Shown in pieces: positions 1-8,903 of a DNA stretch of 63,261 nt. The notes below the pieces were generated by a model. That model was not told the DNA's origin. It worked only from the letters and a program-made list of their open reading frames with translations, and made no database searches. The position numbers and the translations under genes are program-made. Numbering within the stretch: position 1 is the first letter of the stretch; the number at the start of each line of letters is the position of its first letter. The stretch spans positions 55,748-119,008 of the forward strand of contig NZ_PKHX01000007.1 in assembly GCF_002848005.1 (NCBI RefSeq), read 5' to 3'. The DNA comes from Varibaculum cambriense (GTDB lineage: Bacteria; Actinomycetota; Actinomycetes; Actinomycetales; Actinomycetaceae).

Positions 1-127
1 ACTTTTTTGCGAAATACTCGTCCTCATACTCACGTAAAGCAGACGGAGAAATCGAGTAAACCGGTTGTTTGATTAGCTCATCTAGCTCGCGCGTTACCTG
101 CCGCGCTCCTGGACGATTAATATCCAT
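1..127 (-). CDS. N-terminal fragment of an unidentified protein, cut by the window edge
   Basis: A leftward reading frame runs open from ATG at 127 to the window edge and gives about 42 residues beginning MDINRPGARQVTRELDELIK. A G-rich stretch (GGGGG, 133-137) sits at ribosome-binding distance from this ATG. An in-frame ATG at 139 is possible but has no Shine-Dalgarno sequence. It lies downstream of a good leftward promoter (177-205) and a palindrome shared with the tetR promoter, so it is probably the divergent target of that TetR regulator. The N-terminus is faintly like class III aminotransferases, but the fragment is too short to name. Confidence 0.6.
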   Translation of the reverse strand, partial: MDINRPGARQVTRELDELIKQPVYSISPSALREYEDEYFAKK

Positions 128-147
128 TTTGACCCCCATTAGACAAC

Positions 148-163
148 GTGAGCGCTTACTCAC
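148..163. promoter_or_regulatory. Probable TetR operator, copy 1 (GTGAG-N6-CTCAC)
   Basis: GTGAG and CTCAC arms are separated by 6 bases. The same 16-bp pattern recurs at 355-370 before tetR. This copy lies just downstream of the predicted start of the leftward transcript, where a bound repressor would block the divergent gene. Confidence 0.6.
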
Positions 164-176
164 AACAACGTGACCT

Positions 177-205
177 AGGTTAACCTTTAGAGGCGTTACT
201 GTCAA
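177..205 (-). promoter_or_regulatory. Predicted leftward promoter of the divergent gene
   Basis: On the minus strand a perfect -35 hexamer TTGACA (200-205) is followed after 17 bases by TAACCT (177-182) as a weaker -10. The expected start falls near 170, just before the operator at 148-163. Confidence 0.5.
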
Positions 206-354
206 TGATTAACGCCCGTAACTACGCCTCATCAAAGCCGCTTTTAACTGCAGTAACAGCCGGTTTTAAGAAGAGCAATTCTCCCGACGTTTCCCTCTAA
301 TACCCGAAAATGCGTCTGGAGAGCGCGAAAACGTGTTACTATCACGCCAGATAA

Positions 355-370
355 GTGAGAGCTCACTCAC
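355..370. promoter_or_regulatory. Probable TetR operator, copy 2 (GTGAG-N6-CTCAC)
   Basis: The 16-bp palindrome ends 19 bases before the tetR start codon. Its arms and spacing are identical to those at 148-163. Its position suggests autoregulation of tetR and of the kinase-GtrA genes translated from the same message. Confidence 0.6.
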
Positions 371-389
371 TGGAAAGAGGAATTCATAA

Positions 390-1028
390 ATGGAATGGGC
401 AACGCAGCGCTTCCAGCAGTTAGACCCTAAGAAAGCAAGGCGGATCATTGACGCGGCAGTCAGCGAGTTCGCAAAAAAAGGCTATGAAGCGGCGAACACC
501 AACCGGATTGCTAAAGCGGCCGAAATCTCCGTGGGATCACTGTTTCAGTACTTCAAATCCAAGGAAAATCTGTTCCGGTATGTGATTCACCTGGGAGCCG
601 GGCTTATCGAAACCGATATTGGCGCAATTCTAAAAGCAGAAGTCAGCGGGCGGGAAAAAATCCTTAAACTGATGCTGCTCACTGTAAATGCTTGCGAGGA
701 ATATCCGGAATATCAGCAGCTTTACCATGAAATCACCGCGATTGGGAATCGGGAGTTAACCCTGGATATCGCCCGCGAACTGGAAAGCTATACCGCATCT
801 GGGCTAATCAAACTGATTAAACAGGGGCAAGAACGCGGAGACATCCGCACGGATTTACCCGCGGAAGTCCTGGCCTTCACCGTGGATAACACCATGGTGA
901 TGATGCAGTACTCGCTATCAACCCCCTATTTCAAAGGGCGTTCCCAGCTGTACCAAATGGCACCCGCGAAAGAATTTGCCGAACAGATGACGGAAGTGCT
1001 TTGGTCCACCCTAGAAAAGAGGCAATAA
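390..1028 (+). CDS. TetR/AcrR-family transcriptional regulator
   Basis: This 212-residue protein has a TetR-type N-terminal helix-turn-helix: a segment like RRIIDAAVSEFAKKGYEA, then TNRIAKAAEISVGSLFQYF and the KENLF helix typical of the family. The C-terminal all-helical domain would bind an unknown ligand. AGAGG precedes the ATG. The stop codon overlaps the next gene's start by one base (TAATG), so regulator and kinase are translationally coupled. Matching palindromes at 148-163 and 355-370 are its likely operators, controlling both the divergent gene and its own operon. The ligand may be related to the kinase substrate; that is inference. Confidence 0.9.
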   Translation: MEWATQRFQQLDPKKARRIIDAAVSEFAKKGYEAANTNRIAKAAEISVGSLFQYFKSKENLFRYVIHLGAGLIETDIGAILKAEVSGREKILKLMLLTVNACEEYPEYQQLYHEITAIGNRELTLDIARELESYTASGLIKLIKQGQERGDIRTDLPAEVLAFTVDNTMVMMQYSLSTPYFKGRSQLYQMAPAKEFAEQMTEVLWSTLEKRQ

Positions 1029-2623
1029 TGTACTGCTTGACCTACGACGTGGGAACTACCGGGGTTAAAACCTGCCTATTTGAAGTCAGCGACCAGATAC
1101 GCCCGGTGGCCAGCGCCAGTGAAGGCTACGGGTTGCAAGTAGTTCCCGGGGGCGGCATTGAACAAAACCCCGATGACTGGTGGGCGGCAATGGCTAGCGC
1201 TACCGCACAAATAAAGGCCCAGGCAGAAGCGGAGCTGGCGCAAATAAAGGGAATTAGCTTCTGTTCCCAAATGCAGTCCCTGGTGCTGCTAGACGAAGAG
1301 GCTCGTCCGGTACATCCTTCAATGTCTTATATGGATCAGCGCGGCGGCTCCCAGCTGCGAAAAATTGCTGGTCAGGCTCCCCGGATAGCCGGGATTAACC
1401 TGGTGAAACTGCTGCGCAGCCTCTACCATACCGGCGCCGTGTCTGCCTCGGCGAAAGACCCGGTCTGGAAATACCATTGGATGAAAGAAAATCGTCCCGA
1501 AGAACTTGCTAAAGCCTATAAATGGCTAGATGTTAAAGACGCAATCATTGCCCGGATGACCGGCGAATTTACTATGAGTGAGGACAGCGCGTTTTCTACG
1601 CTGCTGTACGATATCCGCTCAAAAGAAAAACGTTTTAGCCCCGCAATGCTGAAGATGCTGCAGGTAGACCCGCAGCTGATGCCACCGATTGTGGCTTCTA
1701 CCGATATTGTGGGCTCTCTGCGTCCGGAGCAAGCCCGCGAGCTCGGCCTGAAAGCAGGGGTGCCGGTCTTTTCGGGAGGAGGGGACGCCTCCCTGATCCC
1801 GGTAGGGGCGGGGGCTGCTAGGAAGGGCGACACCCACGTATATATGGGTACTTCCGGTTGGGTGGAAACCGTAACCGACAAGATCACGATTGATACTTCT
1901 GCCATGATTGCCACCGTGGTAGGAGCTATCAGCGGAAACTATAACTATTTCGCCGAGATGGAAACCGCCGGAAAATGCCTCGAGTGGGTACGTGATCACC
2001 TAGCTAAAGATGAAATCCATATTTACCTGGACCAGAGAGATGTAGCAGACGACCCCGAAAGCGAGTTCCATTCCCTCTACGAATACATGTCAAAAGTAAT
2101 TGACTCTGCACCTGCCGGAGCCGGGGGAGTGCTATTTGCTCCCTGGCTGCACGGCAATCGCTGCCCCTTTGAAGACCCGAATGCTCGCGGCGCTTTTATC
2201 GGGATTGGCTTAGAAACTGGGAAAACCGAGCTGCTACGCGCAGTGGCAGAGGGCGTGTGTTATCACGTGCGCTGGTTCCTGGAAACTCAAGAAAAGAAAA
2301 TCAAGACTGCTCCCCGGTTGCGGTTTGTTGGTGGCGGGGCGCTGAGCCCGGTTACCTGCCAGATTCTGGCGGATATTACCGGAAAACCCGTGGACACCGT
2401 AGCCAATCCGCAAGATGTGGGAGCAGTAGGAGCTGCGTTGGTGATAGCCGCCGGACTAGGGGAAATCCCTTCATTGGCGGAGGCGTCTTCCCTGGTTCCG
2501 GTGACTGCCTCCTATCAGCCGAATCCCGAACATAAAGACCGCTATGACCAAATGTTTGCGGCTTTTAAAGATATTTATCCGGCAAATAAAAAGATTTTCG
2601 CGCAATTGGAGGCGATTCGATGA
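1028..2623 (+). CDS. FGGY-family carbohydrate kinase, substrate unknown
   Basis: This 531-residue cytoplasmic kinase of the glycerol kinase/xylulokinase family would phosphorylate a sugar or polyol with ATP. The N-terminus carries the phosphate-binding motif DVGTTGVKTCLFEV, and SYMDQRGG is the usual substrate-site region. The C-terminal half has the ATPase-fold signature GGGALSPVTCQILADITG followed by DVGAVGAALVIA. The ATG at 1028 is chosen over an upstream in-frame start because DVGTTG must lie near the N-terminus and because this ATG overlaps the tetR stop by one base, with AGAGG behind it. It overlaps the GtrA gene by four bases (ATGA). Specificity cannot be read from the sequence. Confidence 0.9.
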   Translation: MYCLTYDVGTTGVKTCLFEVSDQIRPVASASEGYGLQVVPGGGIEQNPDDWWAAMASATAQIKAQAEAELAQIKGISFCSQMQSLVLLDEEARPVHPSMSYMDQRGGSQLRKIAGQAPRIAGINLVKLLRSLYHTGAVSASAKDPVWKYHWMKENRPEELAKAYKWLDVKDAIIARMTGEFTMSEDSAFSTLLYDIRSKEKRFSPAMLKMLQVDPQLMPPIVASTDIVGSLRPEQARELGLKAGVPVFSGGGDASLIPVGAGAARKGDTHVYMGTSGWVETVTDKITIDTSAMIATVVGAISGNYNYFAEMETAGKCLEWVRDHLAKDEIHIYLDQRDVADDPESEFHSLYEYMSKVIDSAPAGAGGVLFAPWLHGNRCPFEDPNARGAFIGIGLETGKTELLRAVAEGVCYHVRWFLETQEKKIKTAPRLRFVGGGALSPVTCQILADITGKPVDTVANPQDVGAVGAALVIAAGLGEIPSLAEASSLVPVTASYQPNPEHKDRYDQMFAAFKDIYPANKKIFAQLEAIR

Positions 2624-3114
2624 AATCGGAAGGAAATCTTCCCTCGGAGACAGAGGGCGAACCCGCAGCTACCGCAAAAGCACCCCTGCCCGGCGAGGCC
2701 GCTAAGGGTAAAGACGCTGCCATTCAAGCCCTAAAGTTCACTTTACTATCTATCTCCGCCGGGTTGGTGGAGGCGGCCAGCTTCGCCCTTTTAGAGTGGT
2801 TAACTCCCCTGCCCTACGCCTGGACCCACTTTATTTCCATTACTTTGTCGGTGATCTATAACTTCACCCTCAACCGGCGCTACACCTTTAAGTCCGCCAA
2901 TAACGTGCCAATCGCAATGGTCAAGGTCGCGGTTTTCTACGCCTTCTTTATCCCCATCACTATGTGGCTGGGGGCGTTGGCTGCCAACGCCGGTGTCAAC
3001 GACTTCATCATCAAAGGCGTAACCATGATCCTTAACTTCATCGGCGAGTTCGCCTGGTGGAAGTGGGTAGTGTTCCGCGGTACCGAAAACACCAACGACC
3101 TGGCACGTAAGTAG
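2620..3114 (+). CDS. GtrA-like multi-pass membrane protein
   Basis: This 164-residue protein has a charged N-terminal tail of about 35 residues and then four hydrophobic segments. The motif YNFTLNRRYTFK, and the closing EFAWWKWVVFRG, are typical of GtrA, a family implicated in moving lipid-linked sugars across membranes. Its start overlaps the kinase stop by four bases, so the two are coupled. Pairing a flippase-like protein with an FGGY kinase is unusual. A second GtrA protein lies at 46364-46810. Confidence 0.85.
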   Translation: MKSEGNLPSETEGEPAATAKAPLPGEAAKGKDAAIQALKFTLLSISAGLVEAASFALLEWLTPLPYAWTHFISITLSVIYNFTLNRRYTFKSANNVPIAMVKVAVFYAFFIPITMWLGALAANAGVNDFIIKGVTMILNFIGEFAWWKWVVFRGTENTNDLARK

Positions 3115-3140
3115 CTGGACCATGCCAGGGCTGGGTACCG

Positions 3141-3225
3141 CTGGGGGCTGAAAAGCGCTCGGGGGACCCCGGTGAGCCTTTCTTCGCTCGGCTCAAGCCC
3201 CCTCTCGCATCTTTTCAGCTCCCAG
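3141..3225 (+). repeat. Dispersed hairpin repeat, copy 1
   Basis: The element is bounded by 15-base inverted arms, CTGGGGGCTGAAAAG (3141-3155) and CTTTTCAGCTCCCAG (3211-3225), with one mismatch. Inside, GGGGG can pair with CCCCC and GAGCC with GGCTC, giving one long stem. The segments CGGGGGACCCCGGTGAGCC and CCCCTCTCGCATCTTTTCA recur in the opposite orientation at about 7690-7834. It sits between convergent genes (GtrA and ilvD), where it could also end transcription. No ORF is present in it. Confidence 0.75.
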
Positions 3226-3260
3226 CTCAGTAATATCGGAGGTTATTGGCATTCAGAACT

Positions 3261-5132
3261 TTAACCTGTCACCCGACTTACATCGCGCGCGCCGCCTTGG
3301 TCGGCGCTGAGGGCGCAGGCAGCGTAGAGTTTCAGGGCGTCAGAAACTGTGCGTTTACGGCTGCGCGGAGTGTAAGGATGGGGACGCTGCTCCATCTGTT
3401 CGCGGCGGCGAGCCAGTTCTGCCTCGGAAACCTCTAGGGTCAAGGATTCAGTATTGATGTCAATCGTGATTTCATCGCCGTCCTCAATCAGGGCAATCAA
3501 CCCCCCATCGGCGGCCTCGGGAGATATATGCCCCACCGAGATCCCAGAAGTGCCACCCGAAAAACGCCCATCGGTTATCAGGGCGCATTTTTTGCCTAGA
3601 CCCCGCCCCTTTAGGAAGGAGGTCGGATAGAGCATTTCTTGCATTCCCGGTCCGCCCGCCGGCCCTTCATAGCGAATCACTACTACGTGACCAGGTTTAA
3701 CGCTGTGGTCTAGGATTTTTTCGATGGCTTCTTCTTGGGATTCCATCACGATGGCTTTACCGCGGAAATGGTACAGGTCGCTGTCGATGCCGGCGGCTTT
3801 AATAATGGCGCCTTTTTCTGCGAAATTCCCCCGCAAAACCGTCAGTCCCCCGTTTGCCGAATAGGCGTGGGCGGTATCGCGGATGCAACCGCTGACCGTA
3901 TCGGTATCTAGCTCTTTCCACTGGTTAGCAGTGGAGAACGGCTCGGTGGTGCGCACTCCTCCGGGCGCTGCCTTAAACAATTCTTTAGCCTGCTCGCTAG
4001 CAGAACCGCCGCGTACGTCCCAATCGGCTAGCCATTTTTCTAACGAGGGAGCATGGATCGAAGTGACCTCACGGTTCAATAGCCCGGCGCGGTCAAGTTC
4101 TCCCAGCAATGCCGGAATCCCCCCGGCGCGATGCACGTCCTCCATATGGTAATCATTGTGGTTGGGTGCAGCTTTACACAGACAAGGGACGCTGCGCCCC
4201 AGACTCGAAATATCCTCCAGGTCAAAGTGCACCCCGGCTTCCCGGGCAATCGCCAGCAGGTGCAACACCGTATTTGAGGAACCCCCCATCGCCATATCTA
4301 GACTCATGGCGTTCAAGAATGCCTCCCGAGAAGCGATTTGCCGCGGCAAAACCGCGTCCTCCTCCTGGCCATAGTAACGCTCACATAGCTGCACGATTAC
4401 CTTGCCTGCCTGGGTAAATAGTTCCCGGCGCGCCACATGCGTCGCCAGGGTGGAACCATTTCCCGGCAGCGCCAACCCCAGTGCCTCGGTCAGGCAGTTC
4501 ATCGAATTCGCGGTGAACATTCCCGAACAGGAACCGCAGGTGGGGCAGACTGCTTTTTCAATCTCGGTCAGCTGTTGATCCGAAATATCCTGGTCAGCGG
4601 TGGCGTTCATTACGGTAATCAGGTTGCCGTGCCCGCTTTGGGATGGTCCCACGATCATTTTGGGGTCGATACCGCGCCCAGCCTCCATGGGGCCACCAGA
4701 GACAAACACTGTGGGAATATTCAGCCGCATGGCGGCAATCATCATTCCTGGAGTGATTTTGTCGCAGTTAGAGATACAAACCAGGGCGTCCGCACAATGG
4801 GCATTCACCATATATTCCACGCTGTCAGCGATGATTTCTCGGCTGGGCAAAGAGTAGAGCATCCCCTGGTGCCCCATAGCGATTCCGTCATCAATGGCGA
4901 TAGTGTTGAACTCTTTCGCCACCCCACCCGCAGCTTTAATAGCCTCCGCCACCAGCGGGGATACCTGATTTAGGTGTACGTGACCGGGCACAAATTGGGT
5001 GAAGGAGTTAGCAATGGCAATAATCGGTTTCCCAAAATCACTGTCACTCATGCCGGTTGCCCGCCACAGCGAGCGCGCGCCTGCCATATTGCGGCCGGCA
5101 GTCGAAGTTCTTGAACGAAGTGGATAAGCCAT
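3261..5132 (-). CDS. ilvD: Dihydroxy-acid dehydratase
   Basis: IlvD catalyses the third common step of isoleucine and valine synthesis, dehydrating dihydroxy acids to 2-keto acids with an iron-sulfur cluster. This copy is 623 residues, near the usual 610-620. Cluster-site cysteines are visible in [12 protein letters not shown] and in [18 protein letters not shown]. The ATG at 5132 (MAYPLRSRT) follows GGGAG at good spacing; an upstream in-frame TTG at 5144 is less likely. It is the last gene of the leftward leuB-ilvE-ilvD run, 132 bases after ilvE, with a hairpin in that gap. A hairpin repeat follows its stop codon. Confidence 0.96.
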   Translation of the reverse strand: MAYPLRSRTSTAGRNMAGARSLWRATGMSDSDFGKPIIAIANSFTQFVPGHVHLNQVSPLVAEAIKAAGGVAKEFNTIAIDDGIAMGHQGMLYSLPSREIIADSVEYMVNAHCADALVCISNCDKITPGMMIAAMRLNIPTVFVSGGPMEAGRGIDPKMIVGPSQSGHGNLITVMNATADQDISDQQLTEIEKAVCPTCGSCSGMFTANSMNCLTEALGLALPGNGSTLATHVARRELFTQAGKVIVQLCERYYGQEEDAVLPRQIASREAFLNAMSLDMAMGGSSNTVLHLLAIAREAGVHFDLEDISSLGRSVPCLCKAAPNHNDYHMEDVHRAGGIPALLGELDRAGLLNREVTSIHAPSLEKWLADWDVRGGSASEQAKELFKAAPGGVRTTEPFSTANQWKELDTDTVSGCIRDTAHAYSANGGLTVLRGNFAEKGAIIKAAGIDSDLYHFRGKAIVMESQEEAIEKILDHSVKPGHVVVIRYEGPAGGPGMQEMLYPTSFLKGRGLGKKCALITDGRFSGGTSGISVGHISPEAADGGLIALIEDGDEITIDINTESLTLEVSEAELARRREQMEQRPHPYTPRSRKRTVSDALKLYAACALSADQGGARDVSRVTG

Positions 5133-5183
5133 TTTTTCTCCCAAACTAATTGTCTATGGTTGCGGAAGTGCGGTTACGAGGAC

Positions 5184-5221
5184 GAGGGCGCACGCGCTAG
5201 AATCCCAGCCCGCGCACCCTC
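5184..5221 (-). other. Stable hairpin in the ilvE-ilvD gap
   Basis: On the minus strand GAGGGTGCGCG pairs over 11 positions, with two G-U pairs, with a segment ending GCGCCCTC. No T-run follows, so it is not a classical terminator. It may stabilise or separate the ilvE and ilvD parts of the message. A small palindrome, AACGC-AA-GCGTT (5224-5235), lies next to it. Confidence 0.45.
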
Positions 5222-5264
5222 AAACGCAAGCGTTGAAATTTACTCACCCGCGTCCTCAGCGCTG

Positions 5265-6428
5265 TTAGTCACACAGGTGATAAGTCCAACCGTAAGGATC
5301 GGGCGCTTCCCCATTTTGGATGTCTACTAGCCGTTTATGAATGCTGGCGGTGACCGGTCCGCAAGGCACTTCCACCTCGAAATCATCGGAACCCAGCCGC
5401 CCAATCGGGGTTACTACCGCCGCGGTCCCGCAGGCAAACACTTCGCTTACTTCACCCGAGCGAATATCTGCTACCAGCGACTCTAGAGAAATATCGCGTT
5501 CGAACACCGGGGTGCCACTATCGCGCAGCAGGCGGCAAATCGCCGAGCGAGTCCCGCCCTCCAAGATTACGCCGGTAAGGCGCGGAGTATGTACTGAGCC
5601 GTCTTTACGCACCACGAACACGTTCATACCGCCCAGTTCTTCCAGGTTGGTGTGGGTGGTATCCAAGAAACACACCTGCTCATAACCCTTTTCAGCCGCC
5701 ATATTTTGGGGCATGAGCGAGGCCGCATAGTTGCCTCCGCATTTAGCTTCCCCGGTACCACCCGGACCTGCCCGGTGGTAGTGGCGGTCAACCCAAATGG
5801 AGACTCCTTTGGCTTCTCCACCCGAGAAATAGGCGCCAGACGGAGATCCAATCACCAGGTATTTCGCTTCATTGGCGGAATGAACTCCCAGGTAGGGCTC
5901 AGTTGCAATCATAAAGGGACGAATATAGAGGGAAGTGTTAGGGGCAGTCGGCACCCAACGTTTATCGGCACGCACCAGATCAACTACCGAAGCCACGAAG
6001 TCTTCTTCCGGGATTTCCGGTAGGGCTAGACGCCGCGCCGAGGCATTCAGGCGGGCAGCATTGTAGCGAGGACGGAAAGCCCAGATAGACCCGTCTTTAT
6101 GGCGATAGGCTTTTAGACCCTCAAAAACTTCTTGACCGTAATGGAACACCACGGCTCCCGGCGAGAGGCTCAAGTTTTCGAAGGCCTGGACGCGGTGCCC
6201 GCTCCAACCCGAACCTGCTTTCCAATCAGCAACCGCCATATGGTCGCCGAACTTTCTGCCAAAAGACAAAGAATCCATAATCTCGCGATATTCTTTGTCG
6301 CTAGCTGGATGCTGGTTGGGCTGCAAAGTAAAGCGCCCCGCCAATTCATCCGCGGAAGGTAGCGGAACCTGCGATGCCGCCTCTAACTGGGTTGGCACAT
6401 GGGTTAAACCATTCTCGCTCATCATCAT
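5265..6428 (-). CDS. ilvE: Branched-chain amino acid aminotransferase
   Basis: IlvE is a class IV PLP aminotransferase that makes the final transamination to isoleucine, valine and leucine. The 387-residue protein shows FHYGQEVFEGLKAYRH and FRPRYNAARLNASARRL near the front. The catalytic lysine is in GEAKCGGNYAAS, and ELGGMNVFVV and EGGTRSAICRLL follow. The frame extends upstream to a TTG at 6503, but the ATG at 6428 (first of ATGATGATG) has GGAAAG just before it and gives a normal length. It lies between leuB (99-base gap) and ilvD, same strand. Confidence 0.95.
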   Translation of the reverse strand: MMMSENGLTHVPTQLEAASQVPLPSADELAGRFTLQPNQHPASDKEYREIMDSLSFGRKFGDHMAVADWKAGSGWSGHRVQAFENLSLSPGAVVFHYGQEVFEGLKAYRHKDGSIWAFRPRYNAARLNASARRLALPEIPEEDFVASVVDLVRADKRWVPTAPNTSLYIRPFMIATEPYLGVHSANEAKYLVIGSPSGAYFSGGEAKGVSIWVDRHYHRAGPGGTGEAKCGGNYAASLMPQNMAAEKGYEQVCFLDTTHTNLEELGGMNVFVVRKDGSVHTPRLTGVILEGGTRSAICRLLRDSGTPVFERDISLESLVADIRSGEVSEVFACGTAAVVTPIGRLGSDDFEVEVPCGPVTASIHKRLVDIQNGEAPDPYGWTYHLCD

Positions 6429-6527
6429 GTTCTTTCCGGCTCCGGGGAGCCTATTCTGGGGTTTAAACTTTTTCAAGGTCACCGCGTGACCAGTTTTTCT
6501 CAACAGAGTACGGATTTTCGTCCCACC

Positions 6528-7583
6528 CTAGAGGAGGGCAGCAATCGCATCTCCAATCTGGCTGGTACTGCGCTGCAAGGGCTGGCCTTGCTCGGCGGCG
6601 AGGGCGCGCTCCTCCATATCGGCAGCTATCGCAGCGCGGATATTATCTGCTGCCTGCCCTACGCCCTCGTTTTCTAGCAGCATCGCTACTGAAGAAATCG
6701 TGGCCGTAGGATCGGCGATTCCTTTACCGGCGATATCGGGAGCCGAACCGTGTACCGGCTCAAACATAGAGGGGAAGGTACGATCCGGGTTGATATTTCC
6801 CGAGGCCGCCAGGCCAATTCCCCCGGTGATCGCGCCTGCTTCGTCAGTCAAAATATCGCCAAACAGGTTGTCGGTGACGATAACATCAAACCGTCCCGGG
6901 TCTTGTACCAGGTAGATAGTGGCGGCATCTACATGCGTATAATCCCAGGTAACCTCGGGGTATTCTTGGGCTACCCGCTCTACCGTTCGCCGCCACAGAT
7001 GTCCGGCATGAACCAGCACATTGTGCTTATGCACTAGGGTTACGTGCTGGCGCCGTTTGGCAGCCTGGGCAAACGCAAAACGCACCACCCGTTCGACTCC
7101 AAAAGCAGTGTTGACGGAAACTTCGGTGGCGATTTCTTGATCAGTCCCCACCCGAATCGCCCCACCGTTTCCGCAGTACAAACCTTCGGTGCCCTCTCGA
7201 ACTACCACGAAGTCAATCTCGCCGGGATTCGCCAGCGGAGTAGGGACTCCCCGGTAGTAGTGGGCGGGGCGCAGATTCACATAGTGATCCAGACTGAAAC
7301 GCAGCTTGAGCAGCAGGCCGCGCTCTAACACCCCAGAGGGAACTGCGGGATCTCCGACCGCCCCCAGCAAAATCACATCGTGCTTTTTTATGCTGTCTAG
7401 CTCGGCCTCGGGCAGGATCTCTCCGGTCTCCCGGTAGCGAGCAGCCCCTAGGTTGAACTCGGTTTTATCGACGCTAATCCCGCTACCCGCCAAGGCAGCG
7501 TCCATGACCTTTAGCCCTTCGGCCACTACCTCTTTACCAATCCCGTCCCCGGGAATAACCGCGAGTTTAATGGTTTTGTCCAT
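6528..7583 (-). CDS. leuB: 3-isopropylmalate dehydrogenase
   Basis: LeuB oxidatively decarboxylates 3-isopropylmalate in leucine synthesis, using NAD. The 351-residue protein has the family start [20 protein letters not shown], the substrate region [19 protein letters not shown], and the metal-binding segment [40 protein letters not shown] is the conserved C-terminal part. AGGAAAGGA precedes the ATG. No leuA, leuC or leuD lies in this window, so the pathway must be completed elsewhere. It is separated from ilvC by 292 bases holding a repeat element. Confidence 0.95.
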   Translation of the reverse strand: MDKTIKLAVIPGDGIGKEVVAEGLKVMDAALAGSGISVDKTEFNLGAARYRETGEILPEAELDSIKKHDVILLGAVGDPAVPSGVLERGLLLKLRFSLDHYVNLRPAHYYRGVPTPLANPGEIDFVVVREGTEGLYCGNGGAIRVGTDQEIATEVSVNTAFGVERVVRFAFAQAAKRRQHVTLVHKHNVLVHAGHLWRRTVERVAQEYPEVTWDYTHVDAATIYLVQDPGRFDVIVTDNLFGDILTDEAGAITGGIGLAASGNINPDRTFPSMFEPVHGSAPDIAGKGIADPTATISSVAMLLENEGVGQAADNIRAAIAADMEERALAAEQGQPLQRSTSQIGDAIAALL

Positions 7584-7687
7584 ACTTGTTATTGTCCTTT
7601 CCTGCCGCTACCTGGGCGGATAATAGACCTACCTAACTGCGACTGCAGTGACTTCGTCGCTCTGAAATAAACATTGACAACGTTGAC

Positions 7688-7834
7688 GCTGGCCTGTGAA
7701 AAGATGCGAGAGGGGACACGCTACCAATCATTAACTTTTGAATCGGATACGTTTCCCTCTAGATAGATTCCAATTTTGCCCTTGTCTTAACTTTTGCAAG
7801 GCTCACCGGGGTCCCCCGAACACTTTTCTGGAAC
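7688..7834 (-). repeat. Dispersed hairpin repeat, copy 2 (inverted relative to copy 1)
   Basis: Read on the minus strand, the element starts GAAAAGTGTTCGGGGGACCC (about 7815-7834), continues CGGTGAGCCTT, and closes with CCCCTCTCGCATCTTTTCA. Both ends match the copy at 3141-3225. The interior is longer, AT-rich and unrelated, and contains the direct repeat TTAACTTTTG (about 7730 and 7787). The outer arms pair less well than in copy 1. No ORF of note is inside. It lies between ilvC and leuB, so with copy 1 it brackets leuB-ilvE-ilvD. Confidence 0.7.
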
Positions 7835-7875
7835 CGGCCACAACAGCAGCTAAGGTCATCATGCGAAGTCCGCCC

Positions 7876-8901
7876 TTAGCGCTGGGCGTGACCTTCCTGG
7901 TAGTCATCGTCAGTTTGGTTCCACGAGAACATAGCACGTAGTTCGCGCCCTACTTTCTCGATGGGGTGGGCTTCTTCTGCTGCACGCATCTGTTTAAACT
8001 CCTGTGCTCCGTTGTTTTGATCATTGATGAAACGTCTGGCGAAAGAACCATCGCGAATATCGGACAAAATTCCGCGCATCGCCTCGCGAGTTTGTTCGGT
8101 AATTACCCGCGGACCGGACACGTAGTCGCCGTATTCGGCGGTGTCCGAACAGGACCAGCGCTGCTTGGTGATTCCGCCTTCGTTGATCAGATCCACGATC
8201 TGTTTCATTTCGTGGCAAACCTCAAAATAGGCGATCTCCGGCTGGTAGCCAGCCTCGGTCAAAGTATCAAAACCGGCTTGGATCAGGTGCGATACCCCGC
8301 CACAGAGCACTGCTTGTTCGCCGAAAAGATCGGTTTCGGTTTCCTCGGTAAAGGTAGTTTTGATAACCCCTGCCCGAGTCGCTCCCAGAGCTTTCGCATA
8401 GGCTTTCGTTACCTGCCAGGCGTTGCCGGTTTCATCCTGTTCCACCGCGATAACCGCCGGGGTTCCGTAGCCGGACTCATAGGAGGCACGTACCTTGTGC
8501 CCGGGGCCTTTCGGCGCCACCATACAAACGTCGTGACCCGCGCCCGGCTGAATATAACCGAAACGGATATTGAAACCGTGGGCGAAGAAAATCGCGGCAT
8601 CCGGTTTCAGATTAGGGGCAATTTTTTCGGCATAAACCATCCGCTGTACCTGATCAGGGGCTAGCACCATTACAATGTCACCCTCTGCGGTAGCCTGCTC
8701 AATCGATTTAACCTCTAGCCCCTGCTCTTTAGCTTTAGCTACCGAGGACGAGCCTTCCCGTAACCCTACGACTACCTCCACCCCGCTATCGCGCAGGTTT
8801 AGAGCGTGGGCGTGACCTTGCGAGCCGTAACCGATAATGGCAACTTTCTTACCCGCAAGTGCGGCCATATCCGCGTCAGTGTCGTAAAAGATTTCAGCCA
8901 T
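7876..8901 (-). CDS. ilvC: Ketol-acid reductoisomerase (NADP+), class I
   Basis: IlvC isomerises and reduces acetolactate or acetohydroxybutyrate, the second common branched-chain step. At 341 residues it is a class I (short) enzyme. The Rossmann motif [20 protein letters not shown] is followed by VGLREGSSS, a loop type that favours NADPH. The C-terminal knotted domain carries [20 protein letters not shown] and the metal-site segment [26 protein letters not shown] precedes the ATG. It starts two bases after the ilvN stop and clearly belongs to the ilvB-ilvN-ilvC operon. Confidence 0.97.
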   Translation of the reverse strand: MAEIFYDTDADMAALAGKKVAIIGYGSQGHAHALNLRDSGVEVVVGLREGSSSVAKAKEQGLEVKSIEQATAEGDIVMVLAPDQVQRMVYAEKIAPNLKPDAAIFFAHGFNIRFGYIQPGAGHDVCMVAPKGPGHKVRASYESGYGTPAVIAVEQDETGNAWQVTKAYAKALGATRAGVIKTTFTEETETDLFGEQAVLCGGVSHLIQAGFDTLTEAGYQPEIAYFEVCHEMKQIVDLINEGGITKQRWSCSDTAEYGDYVSGPRVITEQTREAMRGILSDIRDGSFARRFINDQNNGAQEFKQMRAAEEAHPIEKVGRELRAMFSWNQTDDDYQEGHAQR

Positions 8902-8903
8902 TG

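Noticed and set aside
4437..4973. A 178-residue plus-strand frame opposite ilvD
   Set aside because: Antisense shadow of a well supported gene, with no coding signals of its own.
7966..8664. A 232-residue open frame on the plus strand opposite ilvC
   Set aside because: It is wholly antisense to a clear ilvC, has no ribosome-binding site or recognisable motif, and reflects codon structure of the real gene.
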